Assembly: GCF_009900745.1 (NCBI RefSeq)
Contig: NZ_WXVU01000001.1
Location: 62,001-126,000 of the forward strand
DNA: 64,000 nucleotides
Source: Chryseobacterium sp. c4a
GTDB lineage: Bacteria > Bacteroidota > Bacteroidia > Flavobacteriales > Weeksellaceae
Direction of reading: 5' to 3'
Part shown: piece after piece, positions 1 to 7,664 of the stretch
Position numbering within the stretch: position 1 is the stretch's first letter
Layout of the letters: each line of letters starts with the position of its first letter
Notes under the pieces: model-generated
The model's input: the letters and a program-made list of their open reading frames with translations, nothing else
Told to the model about the DNA's origin: nothing
Databases searched by the model: none
Position numbers and translations under genes: made by a program

Positions 1-1
1 T

Positions 2-2344
2 GATTACCAGAAAGAGGAAATGAATGGAGAGGAATGGCTCACTGCATCGCCTTATTTTTATCCTTCAGACTCATTGGTATTGGATGCTAAAGGAATGCTG
101 ATTCATGAGGTGGCAATGGTGAGGAATGGAAATAAAACACCAATACAATATCATTATAATGACAATGTTCTGAAAATCAATCTTGATCAATCTTATAATA
201 GAAATCAAGATTATACGGTTTATATCAAATATACTGCCCGGCCTAATGTAGTAGAGAAGCAAGGAAGCCCAGCCAAGGGATTGTATTTCATCAATGCTGA
301 TGGAAAAGATCCTGATAAACCTACACAGATATGGACAGATGGAGAGTCTGAATTTTCATCAGTATGGTTTCCTACGATAGATAAACCCAACCAAAAAACT
401 ACTCAGGAAATTTATATGACGGTTCCTGATCAATACATAACTCTTTCTAATGGTATTTTAAAAGAGTCCCAGAAAGAATCTGGAAATATGAGAACGGATC
501 ATTGGGTCATGGATAAAAGACATGCGGTTTATCTTTTCTTTATGGGAGTAGGAGAATATAGTGTGGTAAAGGATAAATGGAGAAATATTCCGATAGACTA
601 TTATGTGGAAAAGGAATATGAACCGTTTGCAAGACAGATCTATGGAAATACTCCTGAAATGATGGATTTTTTCTCCAAGAAGTTGAATTATGATTATCCC
701 TGGCCAAAATATTCACAAATTACCGGAAGAGATTATCCAAGTGTAGCTATGGAAAACACAACTGCTACTCTTCATAATATGGGAGTAATGCAGAAACCAG
801 GGCAGCTCATAGATGAAAATAAATGGGAAGAATATATTGCTCATGAGCTTTTTCATCATTGGTTTGGAGACTTGATAACAGCGGAGAGCTGGAGCAATCT
901 TACGTTGAATGAATCGTTTGCTAATTATTCCCAGTATCTCTGGAATGAGTACAAATATGGAAAAGATCAGGCAGATTACCATTTAATGTCTAATGTCAAT
1001 AAGTATTTCAACAGCCCTTCTGATTTTAAGAAAGATCTTGTACGATTTGGTTATGATTCACCTGAAGATGTTTTTGATGTGGTTTCCTATGAGAAAGGAG
1101 GCGGAATTCTTCATATGCTGAGGAACTATTTAGGAGATGATGCTTTTTTTGGAGGAATAAATGATTTTTTAAAGACCTATGAATATAAAAATGCGGAAGC
1201 TCATCAATTAAGATTATCGTTTGAGAAAGTGTCCGGAAAAGATTTGAATTGGTTTTTTAATCAATGGTATTACGGAAGTGGAAATCCGAAATTAGAGTAT
1301 TCCTACACTTTTGAACCTGTTAAAAAACAAGTGGAAGTTGTGATCAATCAGTCCCAGGAAAAACCTTTTGAATTTCCTTTGGCAATAGATGTGTATGATA
1401 ATGGGAAGCCAACACGATATAACGTATGGGTTAATGCACAAGCAAAAAATACTTTTAGTTTTAATGCCTCTGCAAAACCTGATTTAATTAATATCAATGC
1501 CGATGGAATATTGCTTTCCGAAATCACAGATAAGAAAACTGCAGCTCAAAATTTAATGCAGTTTATTCATTCTAAAGAATATCTAAGCCGTTATAAAGCA
1601 ATAGTTGGGATTAAGGAAGACTTGAATCATCCAGAAGCTGTTAAACTACTTACTGCTGCCTTAAAGGATCCTTTCTTCAGGATAAGAATTAAAGCATTGG
1701 AGGTGCTAGATCTTACCAATGCATATCAGAATAAAAATCTGGCTGCTGATGTTGAAAAATTAGCAGCTAACGATTCAAAAACATTAGTGCAGGCTGCAGC
1801 GATTAATGCCTTGGCAAAGACTAAAAATAAAAAATATATACCGCTATTTGAAAAAGGAATAAATGCGATGTCCAATGCTGTAAAAGCAAACTCATTACTG
1901 GCAATCATTGCTGCGGATCCTTCAAAAACTAAAACATTGGTTGATAGGATAGATCTTTCGGAAGCTTCTAGGGGTACGATCATCAAAATGCTTCCTACTG
2001 TTGTGGAGAATAAAATAGATTCCCAAATGAAATATATTGTTTCTTTTGTGGCTTTTTATCCTTTAGTGAAGCCTCAAAATCCGGAATTGGGAAAATATGC
2101 AGAAGGAGGTTTTAACAGGATTATGGAGACTGATAATTTTGCTGCTACCAATGGAATTGTTAAAATATTGAGTCAGGCAAAATCTGAAATTGTCAAAAAT
2201 GTTGAAAATAAAAAATCAATTTATATTATGTTGGAAGCCGGACTGAATAAAAAGAATGAGCTATTGAAAAACAATCCACAGAACAAGGATAGTATTAATA
2301 AGCAGATTGCCGCACTGAAACAAATAATGGAGGAATATAAATAA
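2..2344 (+). CDS. M1 family metallopeptidase (aminopeptidase N-like), 5' end outside window
   Basis: The reading frame is open to the left edge, so the N-terminus, including any signal peptide, is missing; the first ATG at 20 is internal. The gluzincin signature HELFHHWFGD is at about residue 275 counted from that ATG, and the third zinc ligand Glu lies 18 residues on in TLNESFANY. The substrate-binding GAMEN motif appears as VAMEN. After the catalytic part, roughly residues 520-770 form a series of short helical units resembling HEAT repeats, as in many Bacteroidota M1 proteins. The family removes N-terminal residues from peptides; location (periplasm or outer membrane) is inferred. No strong terminator follows the stop. 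Confidence 0.9.
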   Translation, partial: DYQKEEMNGEEWLTASPYFYPSDSLVLDAKGMLIHEVAMVRNGNKTPIQYHYNDNVLKINLDQSYNRNQDYTVYIKYTARPNVVEKQGSPAKGLYFINADGKDPDKPTQIWTDGESEFSSVWFPTIDKPNQKTTQEIYMTVPDQYITLSNGILKESQKESGNMRTDHWVMDKRHAVYLFFMGVGEYSVVKDKWRNIPIDYYVEKEYEPFARQIYGNTPEMMDFFSKKLNYDYPWPKYSQITGRDYPSVAMENTTATLHNMGVMQKPGQLIDENKWEEYIAHELFHHWFGDLITAESWSNLTLNESFANYSQYLWNEYKYGKDQADYHLMSNVNKYFNSPSDFKKDLVRFGYDSPEDVFDVVSYEKGGGILHMLRNYLGDDAFFGGINDFLKTYEYKNAEAHQLRLSFEKVSGKDLNWFFNQWYYGSGNPKLEYSYTFEPVKKQVEVVINQSQEKPFEFPLAIDVYDNGKPTRYNVWVNAQAKNTFSFNASAKPDLININADGILLSEITDKKTAAQNLMQFIHSKEYLSRYKAIVGIKEDLNHPEAVKLLTAALKDPFFRIRIKALEVLDLTNAYQNKNLAADVEKLAANDSKTLVQAAAINALAKTKNKKYIPLFEKGINAMSNAVKANSLLAIIAADPSKTKTLVDRIDLSEASRGTIIKMLPTVVENKIDSQMKYIVSFVAFYPLVKPQNPELGKYAEGGFNRIMETDNFAATNGIVKILSQAKSEIVKNVENKKSIYIMLEAGLNKKNELLKNNPQNKDSINKQIAALKQIMEEYK

Positions 2345-2381
2345 AAAAAATCCCGAATTTCTTCGGAATTTGTTTCTTTAA

Positions 2382-2540
2382 TCAAATTAATTCTTCCTTT
2401 TTCAAAAGGGAAATAATTCGTTGCAAAAAAGAATTGGATATTTCAGTCTTGTTTTTTCTTGCAGAAGACTGTGTACTTCCTTTCGGAGGTGCTTTTTTTT
2501 GATTCTCATGGTTAGTTTGTAGTTTATCTTCTGCAGTCAT
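2382..2540 (-). CDS. Short basic hypothetical protein (52 aa)
   Basis: This small ORF starts with ATG at 2540 and ends with TGA. The first 32 residues are polar and basic, with PPKGS and ARKNK stretches; the last 20 form an amphipathic Leu/Ile-rich helix ending KKEELI. A TAnnTTTG element (TAAGTTTG) lies on the same strand about 40 bases upstream. It is convergent with the M1 peptidase and divergent from the Cys-rich peptide gene. I do not recognise a family. It is supported only by the ORF, the promoter-like element and the ordered composition, and could be spurious. Confidence 0.4.
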   Translation of the reverse strand: MTAEDKLQTNHENQKKAPPKGSTQSSARKNKTEISNSFLQRIISLLKKEELI

Positions 2541-2801
2541 TTGTTATCTCGTGTTTTTACCCCTTCGTTCTCTTTGCAAACTTATAACTAATGCGACATA
2601 AAAAACATCCGTATTTTCACGGTATTTTGTATGGGATTTTTCCCGATAGCTAGATTATTAATTTTTTTGAATGTTTTATTTTGAATATAATCATCTGATT
2701 AATAAAAGAATGCGTATATTTAAATCTCTATAATGAGATATAGATAAAACAGAGGTATCCGAAAATCTTAAGAGTAGGAAATTAATACTAAACAAAATAA
2801 T

Positions 2802-2957
2802 ATGAAAAATTCAAAAAAACTTTCAAGAGGAGAAATGAAAAGTGTAAAAGGTGCTATTAACGGATGTAATCCACAGATATTTTGTAGTAGTCCACAGACA
2901 AAGTGTTGCCCAGGATGGGTTTGTGCTGGTATAAGACAATATTGTATAGCCATATAA
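2802..2957 (+). CDS. Bacteriocin-like Cys-rich secreted peptide with knottin-type cysteine spacing (51 aa)
   Basis: The ATG sits behind an A-rich leader and the ORF ends TAA. The N-terminus (MKNSKKLSRGEMKSVKG) matches the leader of Bacteroidota bacteriocin-like peptides, normally MKNLKKLSR-ELK-I-GG; here the Gly-Gly is Gly17-Ala18. The rest, about 33 residues, holds six cysteines at 22, 28, 35, 36, 41 and 48, spaced C-x5-C-x6-CC-x4-C-x6-C. That is the framework of inhibitor-cystine-knot peptides. No C39-peptidase ABC transporter or modification enzyme lies in the window, so export is unexplained here. A clear terminator follows at 2989-3020, making it a single-gene unit. The ORF and cysteine pattern are seen; secretion and fold are inference. 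Confidence 0.75.
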   Translation: MKNSKKLSRGEMKSVKGAINGCNPQIFCSSPQTKCCPGWVCAGIRQYCIAI

Positions 2958-2988
2958 TAATTTTCACATAAATTTAGATAGACCTAAG

Positions 2989-3020
2989 AAAAAAGAGAGG
3001 AATTCATTCTTCTCTTTTTT
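2989..3020 (+). terminator. Intrinsic terminator of the Cys-rich peptide gene
   Basis: Perfect 10-bp stem (AAAAAAGAGA pairing with TCTCTTTTTT) around a 12-base loop; the T-run forms the 3' arm. Arms are 2989-2998 and 3011-3020. Confidence 0.75.
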
Positions 3021-3044
3021 ATATCTTATCCTGAACAGAGGCAG

Positions 3045-3079
3045 TTTGTTTAAAAAGAAGTTTAAAATCCGTAAATTTG
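3045..3079 (+). promoter_or_regulatory. Flavobacterial promoter for the O-methyltransferase
   Basis: TTTG at 3045-3048 and TAAATTTG at 3072-3079 match the flavobacterial -33 (TTTG) and -7 (TAnnTTTG) elements with a 23-base spacer, within the known 17-23 range. The start codon is 17 bases downstream, giving a very short leader. Confidence 0.6.
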
Positions 3080-3095
3080 TTTAAATTAAAATGGT

Positions 3096-3743
3096 ATGAG
3101 TTTTTTTGAAGAAAAGAATCCTGAAATGGATAGATATTTGGAAGCACACGCTTCCTCAGAATCCGAAATTCTAAAAAAGCTGAGAAGAGAAACTTATCAG
3201 AAAACGACGCAGCCTCATATGATTTCGGGCTATCAGCAGGGAAGATTACTTACAATCATCTCCCAAATGTTACAGCCTAAAAACGTTCTTGAAATTGGAA
3301 CTTTTACCGGATATGCTACTTTATGCCTGGCTTCAGGATTAGCAAAAGATGGTAAGATTACCACATTAGATGTAAATGAAGATCTGGCTTATCTGCCGAA
3401 AAAATATTTTGAATCCAGCGAATATGCTGCTCAGATTGATTTTAAACTTCAGGATGCTAAAGAATTTTTAAAAGAAACCGATGAGGTTTTTGATTTGATT
3501 TTTGTAGATGCTGATAAAGAAAATTATGCAGAATATTTCAGACTCATAAAACCTCATACAAAGTCCGGTTCAGTAGTGATGTTTGATAATGTTCTATGGT
3601 ATGGAAAAGTGCTGGAGGAAAATCCAAAACTTAAATCTACACAATCTATTCAGGAACTAAATGATTTGGCGGCAAAAGACGAAGATTTTGAAAATCTTAT
3701 TTTACCTTTGCGGGATGGAGTCAACTTCCTTCGCAGGAAGTAA
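3096..3743 (+). CDS. SAM-dependent O-methyltransferase, family 3 (215 aa)
   Basis: Class I methyltransferase of the catechol/caffeoyl-CoA O-methyltransferase family. Motif I (VLEIGTFTGYATLCLA) is near residues 66-81, the acidic post-I residue is in TTLDVNEDL, and the metal-binding/catalytic segment IFVDADKENY is near residue 133, followed by DNVLWYGKV. Length is normal for bacterial members of the COG4122 type. The substrate cannot be told from sequence; these enzymes methylate catechol-like hydroxyls or, in some cases, tRNA hydroxyuridine. It starts after its own promoter and is followed by a long hairpin, so it is probably monocistronic. Confidence 0.9.
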   Translation: MSFFEEKNPEMDRYLEAHASSESEILKKLRRETYQKTTQPHMISGYQQGRLLTIISQMLQPKNVLEIGTFTGYATLCLASGLAKDGKITTLDVNEDLAYLPKKYFESSEYAAQIDFKLQDAKEFLKETDEVFDLIFVDADKENYAEYFRLIKPHTKSGSVVMFDNVLWYGKVLEENPKLKSTQSIQELNDLAAKDEDFENLILPLRDGVNFLRRK

Positions 3744-3755
3744 TTAAATGAAAGG

Positions 3756-3803
3756 TTAAGAGATTTAGAAATTAAAGGATAATATAATTTCTAAATCTCT
3801 TAA
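3756..3803. repeat. Perfect 19-bp inverted repeat
   Basis: Arms 3756-3774 and 3785-3803 are exact reverse complements, separated by ten bases. The first 12 bases of the right arm (TAATTTCTAAAT) recur at about 3809-3820, ending in the start codon of the next gene. It could act as a terminator for the methyltransferase, but the T-tract is weak; it may also influence initiation of the NlpC/P60 gene. Confidence 0.7.
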
Positions 3804-3819
3804 TTTTCCTAATTTCTAA

Positions 3820-4545
3820 ATGAATAAAATGAATAAAGGAATTTGTATCGTAACAGTAGCACCCGTTCGAGCAGAAGGCTCGGACAGAGCAGAGATTGTT
3901 ACGGAAATATTGTTTGGAGAAAGTGTAGATATTTTGGAAGTTAATAAAAACTGGACTAAAATAAAAATGCACTATGATGGCTATGAAGGGTGGATGGATA
4001 CCAAACAGCTAAAACTGGTAACAGATGAAGAGCTTGCTAACAGGAAAGTGACTGTTGTGACGGAAGATTTTTCTTCTGTATTGATGAAAGATGGCAAAAC
4101 CTTATTATCTATGGGTTCTGAAGTAGAGTTTCCTGTGGTTGCTTCAAGGAGAAGCCATGATGTAAGGGAAAGTGTTGCTCTTACGGCCAAAGAATTCCTT
4201 AACGTACCTTATTTATGGGGAGGGAAAAGTTTTTTTGCAGTAGATTGTTCCGGATTTACCCAATTGGTGTACAAAGTTCATGGGATTAAGATTCCAAGAG
4301 ATGCTTCGCAACAGGCCGAAATAGGGGAGGATCTTACTTTTGTAGAAGAAACAAAACCAGGAGATCTAGCCTTTTTCGAAAATGCTGACGGAAAAATCAT
4401 CCATGTAGGAATCATGCTGGAAAATCAAAAAATTATCCATGCCTCCGGAAAAGTAAGAATTGATACATTAGATTCTACGGGAATCTTTAATGAGGAAATG
4501 AATAAACATACTCATAAACTAAGAGTTCTTAAAAGCATTATTTAA
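3820..4545 (+). CDS. C40 family peptidase: SH3-like domain plus NlpC/P60 (241 aa)
   Basis: N-terminal bacterial SH3-like region (about residues 8-65, with the typical GYEGWMDTKQL end), a linker, then an NlpC/P60 domain from about 115. The catalytic triad is visible: Cys143 in FAVDCSGF, His195 in IIHVGIML and His207 in IIHASG. Members cleave the gamma-D-Glu-diaminopimelate bond in muropeptides; the domain order resembles the Bacteroides YkfC-like and Nostoc enzymes that process peptidoglycan stem peptides. No signal peptide is visible, which suggests a role in cytoplasmic recycling. Two in-frame ATGs (3820 and 3829) are possible starts. Confidence 0.88.
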   Translation: MNKMNKGICIVTVAPVRAEGSDRAEIVTEILFGESVDILEVNKNWTKIKMHYDGYEGWMDTKQLKLVTDEELANRKVTVVTEDFSSVLMKDGKTLLSMGSEVEFPVVASRRSHDVRESVALTAKEFLNVPYLWGGKSFFAVDCSGFTQLVYKVHGIKIPRDASQQAEIGEDLTFVEETKPGDLAFFENADGKIIHVGIMLENQKIIHASGKVRIDTLDSTGIFNEEMNKHTHKLRVLKSII

Positions 4546-4548
4546 CAG

Positions 4549-5016
4549 ATGAAAACCTCCAGTATATTACTCATTGTAAATACTCTTTTACTTATTGTAA
4601 TATGGGCTTTTACGGGAGTGAAATATGCTGGGTTACCTGAAATAATTCCTACCCATTTTGACATTCATGGGAATGTAAATAGTGAATCAGGGAAAATGAC
4701 AATCTGGCTATTGCCTTGTATTGCTGCTGTTATCCATTTTCTTTTTATCCTGAAATCTAACAATCCGGACTCACCGTTTGTAAATGTCCCTAAAAGCTTT
4801 CACAATCAAAAGAATTGGAAGCTGTATCTGTTTACGCTGCAGGTTCCTATAATGGTTTTGTTTTTGGATATTATTGTAGAAAGTATTCGTATTGCAGAAA
4901 GAAAACAGACAGAGCTCAGTAATGTTATTTACTTTATTTTAGCAGTGCTATTAGCAATGATTGCAATAGGATTTATAAAATCAATGAAAGAAGGGGTAAC
5001 AAAGTCTAACGACTAG
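4549..5016 (+). CDS. DUF1648 domain-containing membrane protein (155 aa)
   Basis: It begins three bases after the peptidase stop and is surely co-transcribed. Helix 1 (residues 5-25) is followed by the DUF1648 signature LPEIIPTHFDIHGNVN, then three further membrane segments (about 52-68, 92-112 and 126-144). DUF1648 forms the N-terminal half of SdpI-like immunity proteins; this one lacks the SdpI half. Function is unknown. Confidence 0.8.
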   Translation: MKTSSILLIVNTLLLIVIWAFTGVKYAGLPEIIPTHFDIHGNVNSESGKMTIWLLPCIAAVIHFLFILKSNNPDSPFVNVPKSFHNQKNWKLYLFTLQVPIMVLFLDIIVESIRIAERKQTELSNVIYFILAVLLAMIAIGFIKSMKEGVTKSND

Positions 5017-5027
5017 ATCAATCAATA

Positions 5028-6266
5028 TTGAAATTACTTTATAACATATTTATCAATCTCCTTATCTTCGGAATGAAGGTTTTTTCTTGGTTTAATAATA
5101 AAACTAAAAAAGGAGTTGATGGCAGAAAAGAATCATTGGCTAAAGTGAAATCCGCTTTTTCAAAAACAGATAAAGTGATCTGGATGCATGCTGCCAGTTT
5201 GGGCGAATATGAACAAGGATTGCCTGTGCTGGAGAAGCTTAAAGATCAGTTTTATGATCATAAAATCTTAGTGACATTCTTCTCTCCGTCAGGGTATGAG
5301 AATGTGATTAAAAAGAAACATATTGCCGATGTAGTCTGCTATTTACCATTTGATAAAAAAAATACTATAACCGAATTTATAGCACAATTTGATGTTAAAC
5401 TATTTTTTACGGTGAAGTATGATTACTGGTATAATCTGCTTGCTGTACTTAAAGAAAAGAATGCTAAGGTCTATGTAATTTCCGCTTTATTTTATGAGAG
5501 ACAATCCTTTTTTACCTCTTACGGAAAGTGGTTTGTAAAACAGCTTAAGCAAAATGTGGATTGGTTTTTTCATCAGACTCAGTTTTCTCTGGCTTTGGCG
5601 AAAAGTGTTGGATTAGTGAAATCCTCTGTAACAGGAGATACGAGATTCGATAGAGTAAAGCAGCTTCGCAATCGTGACAATCAAGTGGCACATATCACAG
5701 ATTTTATCGGAAGTCATAAAGCTGTTGTTTTTGGGAGCTCCTGGCAAGCAGAAGAGAAGATTGCAGAAATGATTTTCCGTAAAAATAACACTCTCAAAAT
5801 AATCATTGCTCCCCATGATCTGAAGAGAGTAGAACACCTGAAAAATATTTTTCCTGAAGCTTTACTGTATAGTCAGATCAAAGGCTCTCAAACTTTAAAT
5901 TCTGCCTCTCAAATTTTAATTATAGATAGTATTGGATTGTTGTCAAAACTATATTCCTACGCTGATATAGCGGTTGTTGGCGGAGGTTTTCATGATGCAG
6001 GACTCCATAATATTCTGGAAGCTGCCACATTTGGTGTTCCGGTTATTTTTGGAAATCATTATAAAAAGAATCCGGAAGCAGATGATCTTATTTCTGGTAA
6101 CGGAGGAAAGTCTTTTGCTGACGAATATACCGCTGCAGAATTTGTTTTATTTTTAGCCAATGAAGATAACGAAGAAGAATTAGCAGAAATGTCTGAAAAT
6201 GCAGCAAAATTTGTTGATGAGAAGCCCGATTCTTCAGCTATGATTCTTCAAAAACTTCTATCTTAA
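5028..6266 (+). CDS. waaA: 3-deoxy-D-manno-octulosonic acid (Kdo) transferase
   Basis: Transfers Kdo from CMP-Kdo to lipid IVA, the first step of LPS core assembly at the inner face of the cytoplasmic membrane (GT30). The N-terminus is a membrane anchor. The catalytic base Glu lies in IWMHAASLGEYEQG (about residue 60), and the CMP-Kdo site is seen as FGSSWQAEE and VVGGGFHDAGLHNILEAATFGVPVIFG near residues 310-345. Length (412) is normal. The start is TTG; the next in-frame ATG (residue 16) would remove most of the anchor. It follows the DUF1648 gene by 11 bases, so may be in the same transcript. Its 3' end overlaps the convergent gene by nine bases. Confidence 0.93.
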   Translation: MKLLYNIFINLLIFGMKVFSWFNNKTKKGVDGRKESLAKVKSAFSKTDKVIWMHAASLGEYEQGLPVLEKLKDQFYDHKILVTFFSPSGYENVIKKKHIADVVCYLPFDKKNTITEFIAQFDVKLFFTVKYDYWYNLLAVLKEKNAKVYVISALFYERQSFFTSYGKWFVKQLKQNVDWFFHQTQFSLALAKSVGLVKSSVTGDTRFDRVKQLRNRDNQVAHITDFIGSHKAVVFGSSWQAEEKIAEMIFRKNNTLKIIIAPHDLKRVEHLKNIFPEALLYSQIKGSQTLNSASQILIIDSIGLLSKLYSYADIAVVGGGFHDAGLHNILEAATFGVPVIFGNHYKKNPEADDLISGNGGKSFADEYTAAEFVLFLANEDNEEELAEMSENAAKFVDEKPDSSAMILQKLLS

Positions 6267-6884
6267 AAAACCCTGGCTTTTTATCTCCTTCATCGTTTGT
6301 TCAATGTTTTCAGGAATACTGTCACATTCAAACCAGTTGAGGTCAAGTCCGTTATTTGTGCACAACTTCTGAAGATAATGATTCTCGGATATTTTTTGTT
6401 GTAAACTCCTTAAAAGTTCATCAAATTCCATCCAGTAATCTTCATCCAATTTTTTTATCAAAATCAAAGATTTAAATATCTTATTGATGATATAGATGTA
6501 GAGTTTGTAAACGTTGTCAAATCTTTGTCTGCTAAGATCATTATTATAATCAAGAACTTTGTCAATCATAAGCAGATTCAGGGAAACGTCTCCAAATTTG
6601 TCTGTTGTTATCTTTACATGTTCGGTGATTTCGGCACTTATTTTGCGAACAATGGTCAAAAAATATTTAGCATTACCAATATATTTGGATGCTAAAAGAA
6701 TCTTTTCTTCCACAATATCTTCCATTGCATTTCTCTTATCATCCGTTGTTTCCGGATCAATAAGCTCGAAATACAGTTTTTTAGATAACAATTTGTCCTT
6801 TCTAAGGAGTCTGAAAATAAGTTTATCCTTTTCTGTGCTGGAAAAAGCACTCAACGCCGCTTTAAACTCTTTTGAATACTCCAT
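6258..6884 (-). CDS. Conserved hypothetical protein, helical (208 aa)
   Basis: Last gene of a three-gene minus-strand operon. The chosen start (MEYSKEFKAAL) overlaps the stop of the upstream glycosyltransferase as TAATG, a usual sign of translational coupling; an earlier ATG at 6929 would overlap that gene by 46 bases. The protein is highly charged and predicted all-helical, with no signal peptide or membrane segment, and a conserved-looking N-terminal region (TEKDKLIFRLLRKDKLLSKKL at about 17-37). I do not recognise a domain with a known function. Its stop overlaps the waaA stop on the other strand. Confidence 0.75.
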   Translation of the reverse strand: MEYSKEFKAALSAFSSTEKDKLIFRLLRKDKLLSKKLYFELIDPETTDDKRNAMEDIVEEKILLASKYIGNAKYFLTIVRKISAEITEHVKITTDKFGDVSLNLLMIDKVLDYNNDLSRQRFDNVYKLYIYIINKIFKSLILIKKLDEDYWMEFDELLRSLQQKISENHYLQKLCTNNGLDLNWFECDSIPENIEQTMKEIKSQGFLR

Positions 6885-7639
6885 TAATTGAATATTTTTG
6901 AATATTTCATGAATCCATTTAAAGCCCAATTTGCTGTATAATACAATGATTTTACAGTAGAGAATCCCATGAAATCTTTATATACAAGATATTGGTCTTT
7001 AATGATATTTTTTTTATTTCTGGAAACACTGTTCTCACGCATTCTATACTTGGCCATTGTTTTATTGATCGGCATTCCCTCAGGGATTACTTTTAGTAGG
7101 TTTAGCCACATGACATGGTCTTCACGTTTGCTTTTTACAGGAAATAGAAACTTGCCAACCCTTCTGGTGTCATACATCGTAGAAACCGGAGCCAATCGGC
7201 ACGTTTTCAATAAATTGGAAAAAGTAACCGTTTTATCTGCCAGAAAATCTTTTAGTATAGGTTGTAGTTGCTCGTTACATCTTGAATAATTACAATATAC
7301 AAGCTCTGCGTTGTGCTCCTGCATATAATCCGTCATTGTCTCAAGATATTCGGGATACCAGAAGTCATCAGAATCCAGGAAGGCGATATATCTTCCCTCA
7401 GCTCTTTCAAGACTATTGTTTCTTGCATTTCCAGCACCTCCGTTTTTTTCAAGTACCTGAAGCTTAATTCTCGGATCGTTGTATTTTTGAATGATTTCTA
7501 CTGTATTATCTTTAGAAAGATCATCAGTAATCAACCATTCCCAATTTTCGTAGGTTTGGCTAAGAACAGACTGTATCGTTTCTTCTATAAATTCAGCAGA
7601 ATTGTAACAAGGAGTGATGATGGAAACAAGGTCTTTCAT
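6884..7639 (-). CDS. GT2 family glycosyltransferase (251 aa)
   Basis: GT-A fold glycosyltransferase of the WcaA type. VSIITPCYNSAEFIEETIQS opens the protein, WLITDDLSKDNT follows, and the metal-binding DXD motif appears as FLDSDDFW (about residue 90). The acceptor-binding region includes KREDHVMWLNLLK. Such enzymes add sugars from NDP-sugars to O-antigen, capsule or glycolipid at the cytoplasmic face. It lies 25 bases after the acyltransferase, so the pair likely decorates a surface polysaccharide. Confidence 0.9.
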   Translation of the reverse strand: MKDLVSIITPCYNSAEFIEETIQSVLSQTYENWEWLITDDLSKDNTVEIIQKYNDPRIKLQVLEKNGGAGNARNNSLERAEGRYIAFLDSDDFWYPEYLETMTDYMQEHNAELVYCNYSRCNEQLQPILKDFLADKTVTFSNLLKTCRLAPVSTMYDTRRVGKFLFPVKSKREDHVMWLNLLKVIPEGMPINKTMAKYRMRENSVSRNKKNIIKDQYLVYKDFMGFSTVKSLYYTANWALNGFMKYSKIFN

Positions 7640-7664
7640 TCAGGTTTTTAAATATTATGTAAAA

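Noticed and set aside
2768..2953. 61-codon minus-strand ORF opposite the Cys-rich peptide
   Set aside because: A shadow of the plus-strand peptide gene, which has a leader, conserved-looking cysteines and a terminator.
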